Source: Clostridiales bacterium (lineage in GTDB: Bacteria; Bacillota; Clostridia; Oscillospirales; Acutalibacteraceae). Taken from it: DNA of 64,000 nt. The position numbers were made by a program, and so were the translations under genes. The notes beneath the pieces are model-generated. The model worked only from the letters and a program-made list of their open reading frames with translations. It was not told the DNA's origin and made no database searches. The stretch is from positions 45,762 to 109,761 of the forward strand of contig DULI01000012.1 of the NCBI GenBank assembly GCA_012840445.1. Direction: 5' to 3'. Of this stretch, positions 8,211 through 15,982 are shown piece by piece (the stretch's first letter is position 1; each line of letters starts with the position of its first letter).

Positions 8211-9782
8211 TATTCTGTCCCCAAAGGGGAGAGGGGGTTACAGGACATAATTGCCCAAATGGTAGGTTGTGTTGACGAGTTTCTGTCCCCATGCGGGGCG
8301 TGGATTGTTACTCAATGGATAGGACTTTGGAAATGATACTCGATTTTTCCGTCCCCGTGAGGGGCGTGGATTGTTACGGGTTTCTCGGTCATAACTGTCC
8401 TCTGCAACCGTGTTTCCGTCCCCGTGAGGGGCGTGGATTGTTACAGGATTATTATGAGTAAATTGTTAAAAGTCAGGGGTTTCCGTCCCCGTGAGGGGCG
8501 TGGATTGTTACCCGTCAGAAACAACATCGGAGGTGGAAAGTATGGTTTCCGTCCCCGTGAGGGGCGTGGATTGTTACTTGCACCTGCTACTGACCGCCAA
8601 TCATAAGCCCGTTTCCGTCCCCGTGAGGGGCGTGGATTGTTACCTTCAAGTGATTTTACTTTTTTATTACCAGACAAGTTTCCGTCCCCGTGAGGGGCGT
8701 GGATTGTTACGTCTATGACGGCAGCACTATTTCCGATGAACAAACTTTCCGTCCCCGTGAGGGGCGTGGATTGTTACTGAGGAATTAGGTGTGGTATTGG
8801 CATAAATCAGTGTTTCCGTCCCCGTGAGGGGCGTGGATTGTTACACTATGACGATCAGGTGGTGGAGGTGGTAGACGTGTTTCCGTCCCCGTGAGGGGCG
8901 TGGATTGTTACTAATACAAAATACCTTATTAATTTATTTTAGCAAGTTTCCGTCCCCGTGAGGGGCGTGGATTGTTACTCAAAGGTGAGTATCTGCTGCC
9001 TAACTTCATAAAGTTTCCGTCCCCGTGAGGGGCGTGGATTGTTACAACTAGAAGAAATAATTGCCGAATTACCACTACTGTTTCCGTCCCCGTGAGGGGC
9101 GTGGATTGTTACGTGTTGTCATTTTGAAAATCCAAAGACAACGCCAGTTTCCGTCCCCGTGAGGGGCGTGGATTGTTACCTTTAAAAGATTGCGGTAGAG
9201 CTTTATATCTTATTGTTTCCGTCCCCGTGAGGGGCGTGGATTGTTACTTAAGCGCGGTCTGCCGAATATTGACGACATCACGTTTCCGTCCCCGTGAGGG
9301 GCGTGGATTGTTACTTGCAAAAGAGATTCATCTTATTCAGCTACCCGTGTTTCCGTCCCCGTGAGGGGCGTGGATTGTTACTCTAAACCAAACACTTCCA
9401 AAGTTTCCCCAGCCGGTTTCCGTCCCCGTGAGGGGCGTGGATTGTTACCAAAATGTAAAACTGCTGACCACCGTGATTTTGGTTTCCGTCCCCGTGAGGG
9501 GCGTGGATTGTTACCCTGCTCAATTCGTATTTGTATACTGGCATAAATGTTTCCGTCCCCGTGAGGGGCGTGGATTGTTACTATAAAAATATATGATATA
9601 ATAATAATATAAAATGTTTCCGTCCCCGTGAGGGGCGTGGATTGTTACAAATATAAAACAAGAAAGGAACCTATAGCTATGAGTTTCCGTCCCCGTGAGG
9701 GGCGTGGATTGTTACTCTAAACCAAACACTTCCAAAGTTTCCCCAGCCGGTTTCCGTCCCCGTGAGGGGCGTGGATTGTTAC
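8211..9782 (-). CRISPR. type III-A CRISPR array, 24 repeats / 23 spacers, read on minus strand
   Basis: Twenty-two near-identical 33-nt repeats begin at 8345, 8412, 8479, 8545, 8611, 8678, 8745, 8812, 8879, 8946, 9013, 9080, 9147, 9215, 9282, 9349, 9416, 9482, 9549, 9616, 9683 and 9750. Two degenerate copies lie at 8279-8311 and 8211-8241. Spacers are 33-35 nt (the outermost 37). On the minus strand the repeat runs from GTAACAATCC to GGGGACGGAAAC, with CCCC-TCAC-GGGG as its hairpin. The last eight bases, ACGGAAAC, equal the 5' crRNA handle of the Streptococcus thermophilus type III-A system, which fixes the direction. Decayed repeats at the csm6 side are then the trailer end. The repeat at 8745 has a changed terminal base. 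Spacers 9716-9749 and 9382-9415 are identical. Confidence 0.97.
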
Positions 9783-9926
9783 CGCGGCTATAAGAACTTT
9801 AGTTTTGGTGCGGGGTCTAAATGGGTTTGGTGCGAACCTCTTTTTTTTGTTCGTTTTTGTTAGAAAAATTTAAAGGAAATACCGCCAAAGCCTTGTGTCG
9901 CAAGGGGTGCGAATGACTTAAAGAAT
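9783..9926 (-). promoter_or_regulatory. CRISPR leader region
   Basis: The 144 bp between the first repeat and the cas6 stop is T/A-rich in parts and lies at the leader end of the array. No clear -35/-10 pair was found. It holds several copies of a TTTGG(T/G)GCGAA-like word (near 9804, 9828, 9902 and, inside cas6, 9958) and half of an inverted repeat (9904-9914 with 9940-9951). Confidence 0.55.
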
Positions 9927-10703
9927 TTATGTAAGCTTCACATTCGCACCCGGGTGGGTTTGGGGCGAAGTTAATGCCGCGCCCATTCCCAAAGTGGATT
10001 TAATGCCAATACCAGAATAGTTTGCAAAATAAAACAGCAAATGCACAATTTCCAGCAAGGGGGCGGGCAACCTCGCCTTAATTGTTAGATCGCCCACAAA
10101 TCCAAATACTTTAACCCCCTTAAGGTTGTAATTTACGCTTTTAAGCCTGTAGCGGCTAATGGAAAGGCCGTTGTTTATTTCATTCACCGCGTATGGGTCA
10201 TCAATTACTATATCTTTATTTAGAGAGTTCCACTTGTTAATAAGGTTTCCTATCATCATCTGTGCCGTGGGGTAAAGGACATAACTGCCATCCTGCTTGA
10301 AGGCAGTAGGTGTTAAAAGTTTTACCTCAATTTGTGCCGCGTCGTTAAAAAGCGCTTTGGACTGCTTCATCAGCTCTCTGGCAGAGGGGATATATTCACT
10401 TTCAATTTTTTCAATGGCAAAAGATATGTCTTCGCTTTCCAAACAAATTGTTTTGTCCTGCATTAGCGCATCAAAAATGCTTTTTGCCAATTCATTCTCG
10501 AAGGCGCAGATATTCCAAATATATTCTTTAAGGCGGTTGTTGTATACAAAGTTTTGGGCAAGTGGCGAAATGCCGTTTTCATGCAGGATCTCGCAGATAT
10601 TTTCAGGTAGCCGCTCCATTAGAGAACCATAAAGCTGATAGCCTAAATTGTATTTAACCTTTCCATTGTTGCAGTTTAGTTTAATTTTATACTTTGTAAT
10701 CAT
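9927..10703 (-). CDS. cas6: CRISPR repeat endoribonuclease Cas6
   Basis: 258 residues with the tandem ferredoxin-like Cas6 plan. Visible family marks are His41 in ILHENGISPLAQ (position of the usual catalytic histidine) and the glycine-rich loop GIGIKSTLGMG at about 231-241. Cas6 cuts the array transcript within each repeat below the hairpin, leaving the 8-nt handle that the Csm complex binds. Start ATG has GGAGAG 5 nt upstream. The last 14 residues extend past the usual end and are encoded by a repeated GC-rich word shared with the leader. It follows csm5 after 15 nt in the same operon. Confidence 0.9.
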   Translation of the reverse strand: MITKYKIKLNCNNGKVKYNLGYQLYGSLMERLPENICEILHENGISPLAQNFVYNNRLKEYIWNICAFENELAKSIFDALMQDKTICLESEDISFAIEKIESEYIPSARELMKQSKALFNDAAQIEVKLLTPTAFKQDGSYVLYPTAQMMIGNLINKWNSLNKDIVIDDPYAVNEINNGLSISRYRLKSVNYNLKGVKVFGFVGDLTIKARLPAPLLEIVHLLFYFANYSGIGIKSTLGMGAALTSPQTHPGANVKLT

Positions 10704-10718
10704 TACAACTCTCCAACT

Positions 10719-11789
10719 TTAAGTAATTTCCACACTGCATATGCCAAACTGGTATCTTGTGTTATTAAATGTGGTGCATTTAAGCCTTTTTGGAGATATT
10801 CCAAGTTTTACAGCCCTAAAGTGCTTATGCCCTTTAAATTTCCGGCTCATAAAATTGGAAACCTCTTTTACCGCCTCGGAATGGCCAAGTAGGGGATAGA
10901 CAATATTTTTTGAAAAGTATCCAACACCACCGCCTAAATATATTGAATTAGGCGGTACCGAGCCAACCTTTGCACCGGAAAAGAAGCGCAAATACTCGTT
11001 TGTGTAATACATTGGGAAATGCGCAATTGCATCGAGTATTTCATCAACCGATATGTATCTGCCAAAGGATTTATCAATTGAAAGTATAAAATTGATTTTT
11101 ATTCCGGGTTTAACACATTCACGTACCACTGCGGCTATCTTTTTTTGTGAGCCGTTTGGATAAATATCGTGCTTGGAGCACAGTGTCATGTTTGAATTAT
11201 CAATAGGCTCGCTGTCGGAAATGCTGATAGTTCGCATAATGTCATTTAGTATTTCTTTTTTATTTTCTTTAAGATTTAATACATTTAAATAGTATTTCTC
11301 GATAATGTCGCTTTGCTCATTTTTATTACCAACCTTAATCGGATAAGGGTATGGTTCATTTAGAACCATTTTTACAAGTAACGCTGTGCGCAACGCTCCT
11401 TTCAGAGAGCTACCCGGAATATAGGGTTGGTTTTTGTGATTGCGTATAAAGCAATGTATATTTTTCTTAGAGTGTATGTCGTCAAGCGCGTCTCCAACAT
11501 CGGTAGAGTAAAGCATAAGATTACTTACATCATCATATCCGTATCCGCAACTTTGCAGGAATTTGGCTAAATCGCCGCTGTTACTGAATATAAATTGCTC
11601 GTACTTTTCGATAAGGTTTTCTTTAACTAAAAAAGACAGGAATTTTTCATCATCAAGTATTATAGCCTGTTTTTTTTCAGGATAATAGCAATACTCTGTC
11701 TTCTTTATAGTTTGCCCAGACCCCACAAACACAGGGGATTGGGTAGTCAGTGTAAGTTTATATATTTCAAGGTGTGAATCTTTAATCAT
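10719..11789 (-). CDS. csm5: type III-A effector subunit Csm5
   Basis: 356 residues, a RAMP-superfamily protein that caps the crRNA 3' end of the Csm complex and helps its maturation. Evidence is the N-terminal LTTQSPVFVGSGQTI, the RAMP G-loop-like PYIPGSSLKGALRTALL at about 122-138, and the C-terminal FKGHKHFRAVKLGISPK typical of Csm5. The ATG overlaps the csm4 stop by 4 bp, so translation is coupled. The gene looks intact, unlike cas10. Confidence 0.9.
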   Translation of the reverse strand: MIKDSHLEIYKLTLTTQSPVFVGSGQTIKKTEYCYYPEKKQAIILDDEKFLSFLVKENLIEKYEQFIFSNSGDLAKFLQSCGYGYDDVSNLMLYSTDVGDALDDIHSKKNIHCFIRNHKNQPYIPGSSLKGALRTALLVKMVLNEPYPYPIKVGNKNEQSDIIEKYYLNVLNLKENKKEILNDIMRTISISDSEPIDNSNMTLCSKHDIYPNGSQKKIAAVVRECVKPGIKINFILSIDKSFGRYISVDEILDAIAHFPMYYTNEYLRFFSGAKVGSVPPNSIYLGGGVGYFSKNIVYPLLGHSEAVKEVSNFMSRKFKGHKHFRAVKLGISPKRLKCTTFNNTRYQFGICSVEIT

Positions 11790-12757
11790 ATACTCACCCC
11801 CAGGAATAGAGGTTTTAGATAGCGATAGGCAGGATGGGGCGCATCTTTTGGCGCCACATTGTAGACATCGCCCTCAAACTTTTTCCTAAATACCGAGCCG
11901 GCACAAAAGCAATGCTGGGTTTGTTTCTTAATAGGCATTTGTAAGGAGGTGGAATACATAAAACCGCCACGCCTGATTAGATTATATGTCGCACCATCAA
12001 GCACTTCGTCAAGCTCATGGTCGGTCGGAAGTGCGGTTGTAAGGGAAATATAATAATCGGCTGTATCATTATTTAGCAACTGGTTTAATAACTGGTACTG
12101 GCTATTATCGCTGCTGCCTAAGGGAACCATCTCTGCCAATTTAAACTTGCCATATCCGCTGCTTATCTTGCCGCCTATACCACCAACACCAAGAAATCCA
12201 AATAATCGTGTTATGTATTCGGCATCTTCTTTTTTGGCTTTTATTATGCCGTAAAGCCCGCAGCCTTCGTTAAAACTGACACTTGCAACCGAGTAAAGTT
12301 TTGTTACGTCGTTTTCAGGTATGTTCACTTTTGTATCCACTCTACTTTGGGCAAAGTTATTATCCACCAGTTCCGGGTTAAAGTCTTCTTTGCCGAAAAC
12401 GGAATTCATAAACTGCCCGAGTGTCAGCAAGGGGATGTATGGGAGTTTTTTTAGCAACTTTCTCTTTGTAAGGTCAGCCTTTTTATCTGTGTGCGAATTT
12501 ATGTACGGTTTCGGAATAAACAATGTATCGCGCTTATAGGGCAGGGTATCGCTAAAGAGTATTTTATTTGAGCAAACCTTGTTTACAAAGATTTTTAACT
12601 TTTCTTCCCCGTCAAACTGGATGATAGTGTGGCACAAGGCAGAAAACAACGTATCCGCACAAATATTAAGTTGGGACCTTTCAAGGCCGTTGGCAAGTTT
12701 ACTGTCACCTATGTGCAGTGGAGTGGTAAATTCAAGTTTGTATAGATAATAACTCAT
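11786..12757 (-). CDS. csm4: type III-A effector subunit Csm4
   Basis: 323 residues of the Cas5-like RAMP that grips the 5' handle of the crRNA and links Cas10 to the Csm3 backbone. It begins YYLYKLEFTTPLHIGD and ends with GGFMYSTSLQ, FCAGSVFRKKFEGDVYNV and HPAYRYLKP, the standard Csm4 layout; a glycine-rich GVGGIGGKISSGYGKF lies near 196-211. The ATG at 12757 is chosen because GGAG is 7 nt upstream and family members start here; it overlaps csm3 by 26 bp. A longer frame to 12835 has no ribosome site. Confidence 0.9.
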   Translation of the reverse strand: MSYYLYKLEFTTPLHIGDSKLANGLERSQLNICADTLFSALCHTIIQFDGEEKLKIFVNKVCSNKILFSDTLPYKRDTLFIPKPYINSHTDKKADLTKRKLLKKLPYIPLLTLGQFMNSVFGKEDFNPELVDNNFAQSRVDTKVNIPENDVTKLYSVASVSFNEGCGLYGIIKAKKEDAEYITRLFGFLGVGGIGGKISSGYGKFKLAEMVPLGSSDNSQYQLLNQLLNNDTADYYISLTTALPTDHELDEVLDGATYNLIRRGGFMYSTSLQMPIKKQTQHCFCAGSVFRKKFEGDVYNVAPKDAPHPAYRYLKPLFLGVSI

Positions 12758-13409
12758 ATTTCTCCACTTCCTTAAAAATATCTTTAAGCTTATTGATATC
12801 AATATTACAATCGTACAATTCAAAAGAGAAATCATTAAAACTTACGCGCCCGCTGCCCCGAGTGCCGTGTCCGCCAAGATAATCAAGCTGTAATAGCTTC
12901 ATGGCCCTTGCAAGGTATTGCATGTCTTCAAATATCTCTGATTCGTTCATAACGTCATAGCAAATGGCTACATTAAATTTAACCCCGCTGACAACCCTTT
13001 CAATCTGCCTTGGCATGGCTTCAGATGTATCCCGTTTTATGGTGTTTTCAAACTTTGCCTCGGTTAAATCGCTGATACTATTAAATTCATTGGCATTGCT
13101 GACAAAGGCGTCAGCAAACTGAAGCCGTGATTTTATAATCGGCTCGCCGGAAGAACCAAAAAGACGAAGAATAATTTCATTATCGTCATTATGCTTAGGT
13201 AATTTTTCGCCAGGTTTTGCCAGGCTACGTGCAAGAAGCGTGCGCAGTTTTCCTTTTAAGCTGCTTCCAGGAATGATGGGTCGGTTTGTCCTGCTGTCGC
13301 GAACTACGGGGCTGTCTATTGCACCAATTGCTGAAAAAGCATCCGACCCGCCGATATGTAGACCGGTTAATACCTTTAATTCTGATTTAATAACGATTTT
13401 TCCAACCAT
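12732..13409 (-). CDS. csm3: type III-A backbone ribonuclease Csm3
   Basis: 225 residues, the Cas7-like RAMP repeated along the crRNA that cuts target RNA every 6 nt. GLHIGGSDAF at 16-25 and GAIDSPVVRD at 29-38 place the catalytic aspartate at Asp32, the position known from Staphylococcus epidermidis Csm3. PIIPGSSLKGKLRTLLA at about 45-61 and the glycine-rich LGGHGTRGSGRV at about 185-196 complete the family pattern. The RNase residue is kept, so RNA-guided cutting by the remaining complex is chemically possible. Confidence 0.93.
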   Translation of the reverse strand: MVGKIVIKSELKVLTGLHIGGSDAFSAIGAIDSPVVRDSRTNRPIIPGSSLKGKLRTLLARSLAKPGEKLPKHNDDNEIILRLFGSSGEPIIKSRLQFADAFVSNANEFNSISDLTEAKFENTIKRDTSEAMPRQIERVVSGVKFNVAICYDVMNESEIFEDMQYLARAMKLLQLDYLGGHGTRGSGRVSFNDFSFELYDCNIDINKLKDIFKEVEKYELLSIQT

Positions 13410-13427
13410 CTTTAATCCCCCTTTAAA

Positions 13428-13901
13428 TTATAAACTCTTACCACCAAGGAAACGATGATAAGCAACCAGCGCTTCTAGGTATTGGGCAAAATCAAGGAAT
13501 TTTTTACGGCTAGTACCAATCCCTTTAATATAGCTTATAATTTTACTATTTTCTACAAACGCTTTAACTTCTTCATACCTTCCCGCTTCATAAAGGATAC
13601 GTACACGCATCCTATTTAGTTTGTTGATACTCTCTTCTGTGAGGTTTTCATCTTTGCTTCTGATTTCAATATTATAAATATCGTTAGAAAGCGAAAGGAA
13701 ACTTCTAATCTTAGAGGTTGTAATCTTAAAGAAGTATGTACCTGTTTTTTCGTTATACTTGCCTAATTTTATCATGACTTCTTCGGCAGCTCTCACATAT
13801 TCCTTTGGAAGTTCCAGTGGCTTATGTTCTGGCACTTTACGCAATTGTTTATCGTAGTTTTGGTTGTAGTTCTTGTGAATGTTATTTTGCTGACTCAACA
13901 T
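13428..13901 (-). CDS. csm2: type III-A small subunit Csm2 (Cas11)
   Basis: 157 residues. The C-terminal two thirds match Csm2: ITTSKIRSFLSLSNDIYN at about 60-77, LNRMRVRILYEAGR, and FAQYLEALVAYHRFLGGK at the end. Csm2 forms the belly of the effector and contacts the D4 domain of Cas10. The N-terminal 40 residues are Asn/Gln/Lys rich and poorly conserved, as usual. It lies 2 nt after the cas10 remnant, so it was part of the same transcript before truncation; no obvious new promoter was found. Confidence 0.9.
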   Translation of the reverse strand: MLSQQNNIHKNYNQNYDKQLRKVPEHKPLELPKEYVRAAEEVMIKLGKYNEKTGTYFFKITTSKIRSFLSLSNDIYNIEIRSKDENLTEESINKLNRMRVRILYEAGRYEEVKAFVENSKIISYIKGIGTSRKKFLDFAQYLEALVAYHRFLGGKSL

Positions 13902-13903
13902 AA

Positions 13904-14314
13904 TTACTCACTCCTTTTTCTTTTTTGGTAAAGATAAATGTATATTGCAGTAATCAGCTGTTGTGTATCTGGTTTGTTGAAGCTCCAATTGTACATCTTG
14001 TCCGAAAATTCGCGGTACCTTTTTAGAACGTTTTCGTTATTGGTTTCAGGTTTTAATCTGGCAAGCAGGTAGGCGTATCTTGCAATATTAATTTTTTCGT
14101 TGCTTTTGCGCAGCAAGGATAAAATTTTATACAGTGCAGCTTTACCTTTTCCACTATTTTGAGTATCAAAGAAGTCTTTTAGGCATTTAAGCTTTTCGTT
14201 TAGGACCTTCTCCTTAAATACATCCCAGTTGTATGTGTGGCTTTCCTGTGTTGTAAACAAGGTTATGGAATTTTTACCCTGAATGGTTTTTGACTTTTCT
14301 TCAAGTTCTGAATA
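13904..14314 (-). pseudogene. csm1: cas10/csm1 C-terminal remnant
   Basis: The frame encodes the C-terminal end of Cas10/Csm1: ELEEKSK, GKNSITLF, YNWDVFKEKVLNEKL, INIARYAYLLARLKPE and a final LITAIYIYLYQKR, which is the D4 helical domain. Upstream an in-frame TGA at 14317-14315 closes the frame and the sequence changes to antisense phage terminase. The HD nuclease and both Palm (cyclase) domains, roughly 600 residues, are missing from the window. A TTG at 14260 could start a 118-residue product. Downstream csm genes are intact, which suggests that the break is recent or tolerated. Confidence 0.88.
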
Positions 14315-15680
14315 TCAAGCGGTAGAAGATTTATTTGAAATGCTCAGAATATATGAGAAAGAAAATAACAAGTTGGCGCATTTATGGAATAAAGATGTTC
14401 GACGAATATCTGCTCAACAGGTGAAATCAGCAAAAAATGATAATTTGGCGGAAAAATTTTATTATTTGAACAAGCGCTCGTTGTTATTTGACGCAAAAGA
14501 AGATTTTGATGCTTATTTACAGTATATTGAATTTGAAAGAGAGCCTGAAAAACGGTTTTATTTACCCCGAAGAAAGCAAATATTATCAATTGTAAAGGCA
14601 TTGCAAGGATTGGAAGATGATGAATACGATCTTTTAACTCTTTCAATGCCTCCGGGTACAGGCAAAAGCACTCTTGGTATTTTCTTTTTAACATGGATAA
14701 TGGGTAAATATCCGCAATCTTGCAATATTGCGTCGGCACATTCGGACAAGTTGACTCGTAGTTTCTATGATGGTGTTCTTTCGATTATTACAGATCCAGA
14801 ATATTTATGGGCGGATGTGTTCCCTGGCACAAAAATTGCGAGAGTGAATTCTAAAGATGAAATTATAGATTTGGATAGGCCCAAACGCTTTCCCACTCTC
14901 ACCTGCCGTTCGATAGATGGTTCATTAACTGGCGCAACTCGCTGTGAAAAATATTTGTATGCAGACGACTTAGTTAGCGGCATTGAAGAAGCGATGTCGA
15001 AAGATCGGTTAGATAACTTATGGAATAAATATACCAACGATTTAAAATCTCGAAAGAAGCTTGGTTGTAAAGAAATACATATTGCGACTCGGTGGAGTGT
15101 TCACGATGTAATTGGGCGATTGGAACAGCAATATAGTGATGATCCAAGAGCACGATTCCTCGCTTTCCCTGCTCTTAATGAAAATGATGAGAGTAATTTT
15201 GATTATATGTATGGTGTGGGGTTTGATACAAAATATTTTCATGATATGCGGGATACCCTTGATGATGTGTCCTGGAGATGTTTGTTCATGAATGAACCAA
15301 TTGAGCGTGAGGGGTTATTATATCATGAAGATGAATTAAGACGGTATTTTGAACTTCCAAAGGAAGAACAGGATGCTATCGTTGCCATTTGTGATACGAA
15401 GGACAGAGGAAAAGACTATGCCTTTCTTCCCGTAGCGTTCGTATATGGGGATGATTACTATATCGAAGATTGTATTTGCGACAATTCAAATCCAGAAATT
15501 GTTGAAGCAAGATTAATTGAGATTCTTTTACGCTATAAAGTGCAAATGTGCAGATTTGAGAGTAATTCAGCGGGCGGTAAAATCGCTGAAAAAGTACAAG
15601 GCGAAGTTAAAAAGCGAGGCGGGATAACCCATATTACTCAATTAAAGTTGAGGATACCCGCCGTAAATGAGATATTATAG
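14283..15680 (+). pseudogene. phage terminase large subunit, truncated at both ends
   Basis: The 465-residue frame carries a terminase ATPase domain (Walker A SMPPGTGKST at 121-130, Walker B region KYLYADDLVSG near 222-232, motif HIATRWSVHD) and the start of the nuclease domain (Asp in AICDTKDRG near 377, RFESNSAGGK near 428-437). Terminases of this type power DNA packaging into proheads and cut the concatemer. The first dozen residues come from antisense cas10 sequence, and after GGITHIT near 15640 the expected C-terminal nuclease end, with its last catalytic aspartates, is replaced by unrelated sequence. No portal, capsid or small terminase gene is adjacent, so this is a stray phage fragment. 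Confidence 0.82.
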
Positions 15681-15883
15681 AGATTGCTGCTGGCTCTAAG
15701 GAGTGAGCATTAATTTCTTTTCTGAGAAAGAGTAATCGCGGCGACTTGCAAATTTTATTTATAAAACAAAGTGAAAAATTTAGTTAACAAATTACAAAAA
15801 AAACACTCGTATTTTTGACTATTATATTTACTTTTAGGAAAAAATGTGATAATATGCCAGTAGTAGGCTAAAAAGGATATAAT

Positions 15884-15982
15884 ATGAAACAACTGTTTGA
15901 AAAAAGATTGGGTCTGCATGTCAATTGCCCTGATTTCAAAAGATATACGCTTTTTATGGAGGTAAATAGTGATGGGAATTAG
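15884..15982 (+). CDS. possible 32-residue leader ORF
   Basis: ATG at 15884 has AAGGA 6 nt upstream and the frame ends 14 bp inside the start of the giant surface protein gene, an arrangement that fits translational coupling. The product is not recognised and has no membrane segment. It may equally be a chance frame. The surrounding 15681-15968 has no other gene. Confidence 0.3.
   Translation: MKQLFEKRLGLHVNCPDFKRYTLFMEVNSDGN

Noticed and set aside
8424..9546. Several open frames across the CRISPR array on both strands
   Set aside because: They are translations of repeats and spacers, recognisable by the recurring VSVPVRGVDCY-like text.
8211..9782. Array transcribed on the plus strand
   Set aside because: On that strand the repeat ends ATTGTTAC, which also looks handle-like, but decayed repeats would then be at the leader end and the cas operon would be opposite. 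The minus orientation gives the known ACGGAAAC handle and a trailer with decay.
14283..15680. Spacer targeting the resident terminase fragment
   Set aside because: By eye none of the 23 spacers matches the fragment on either strand; a computed alignment would be needed to exclude partial matches.
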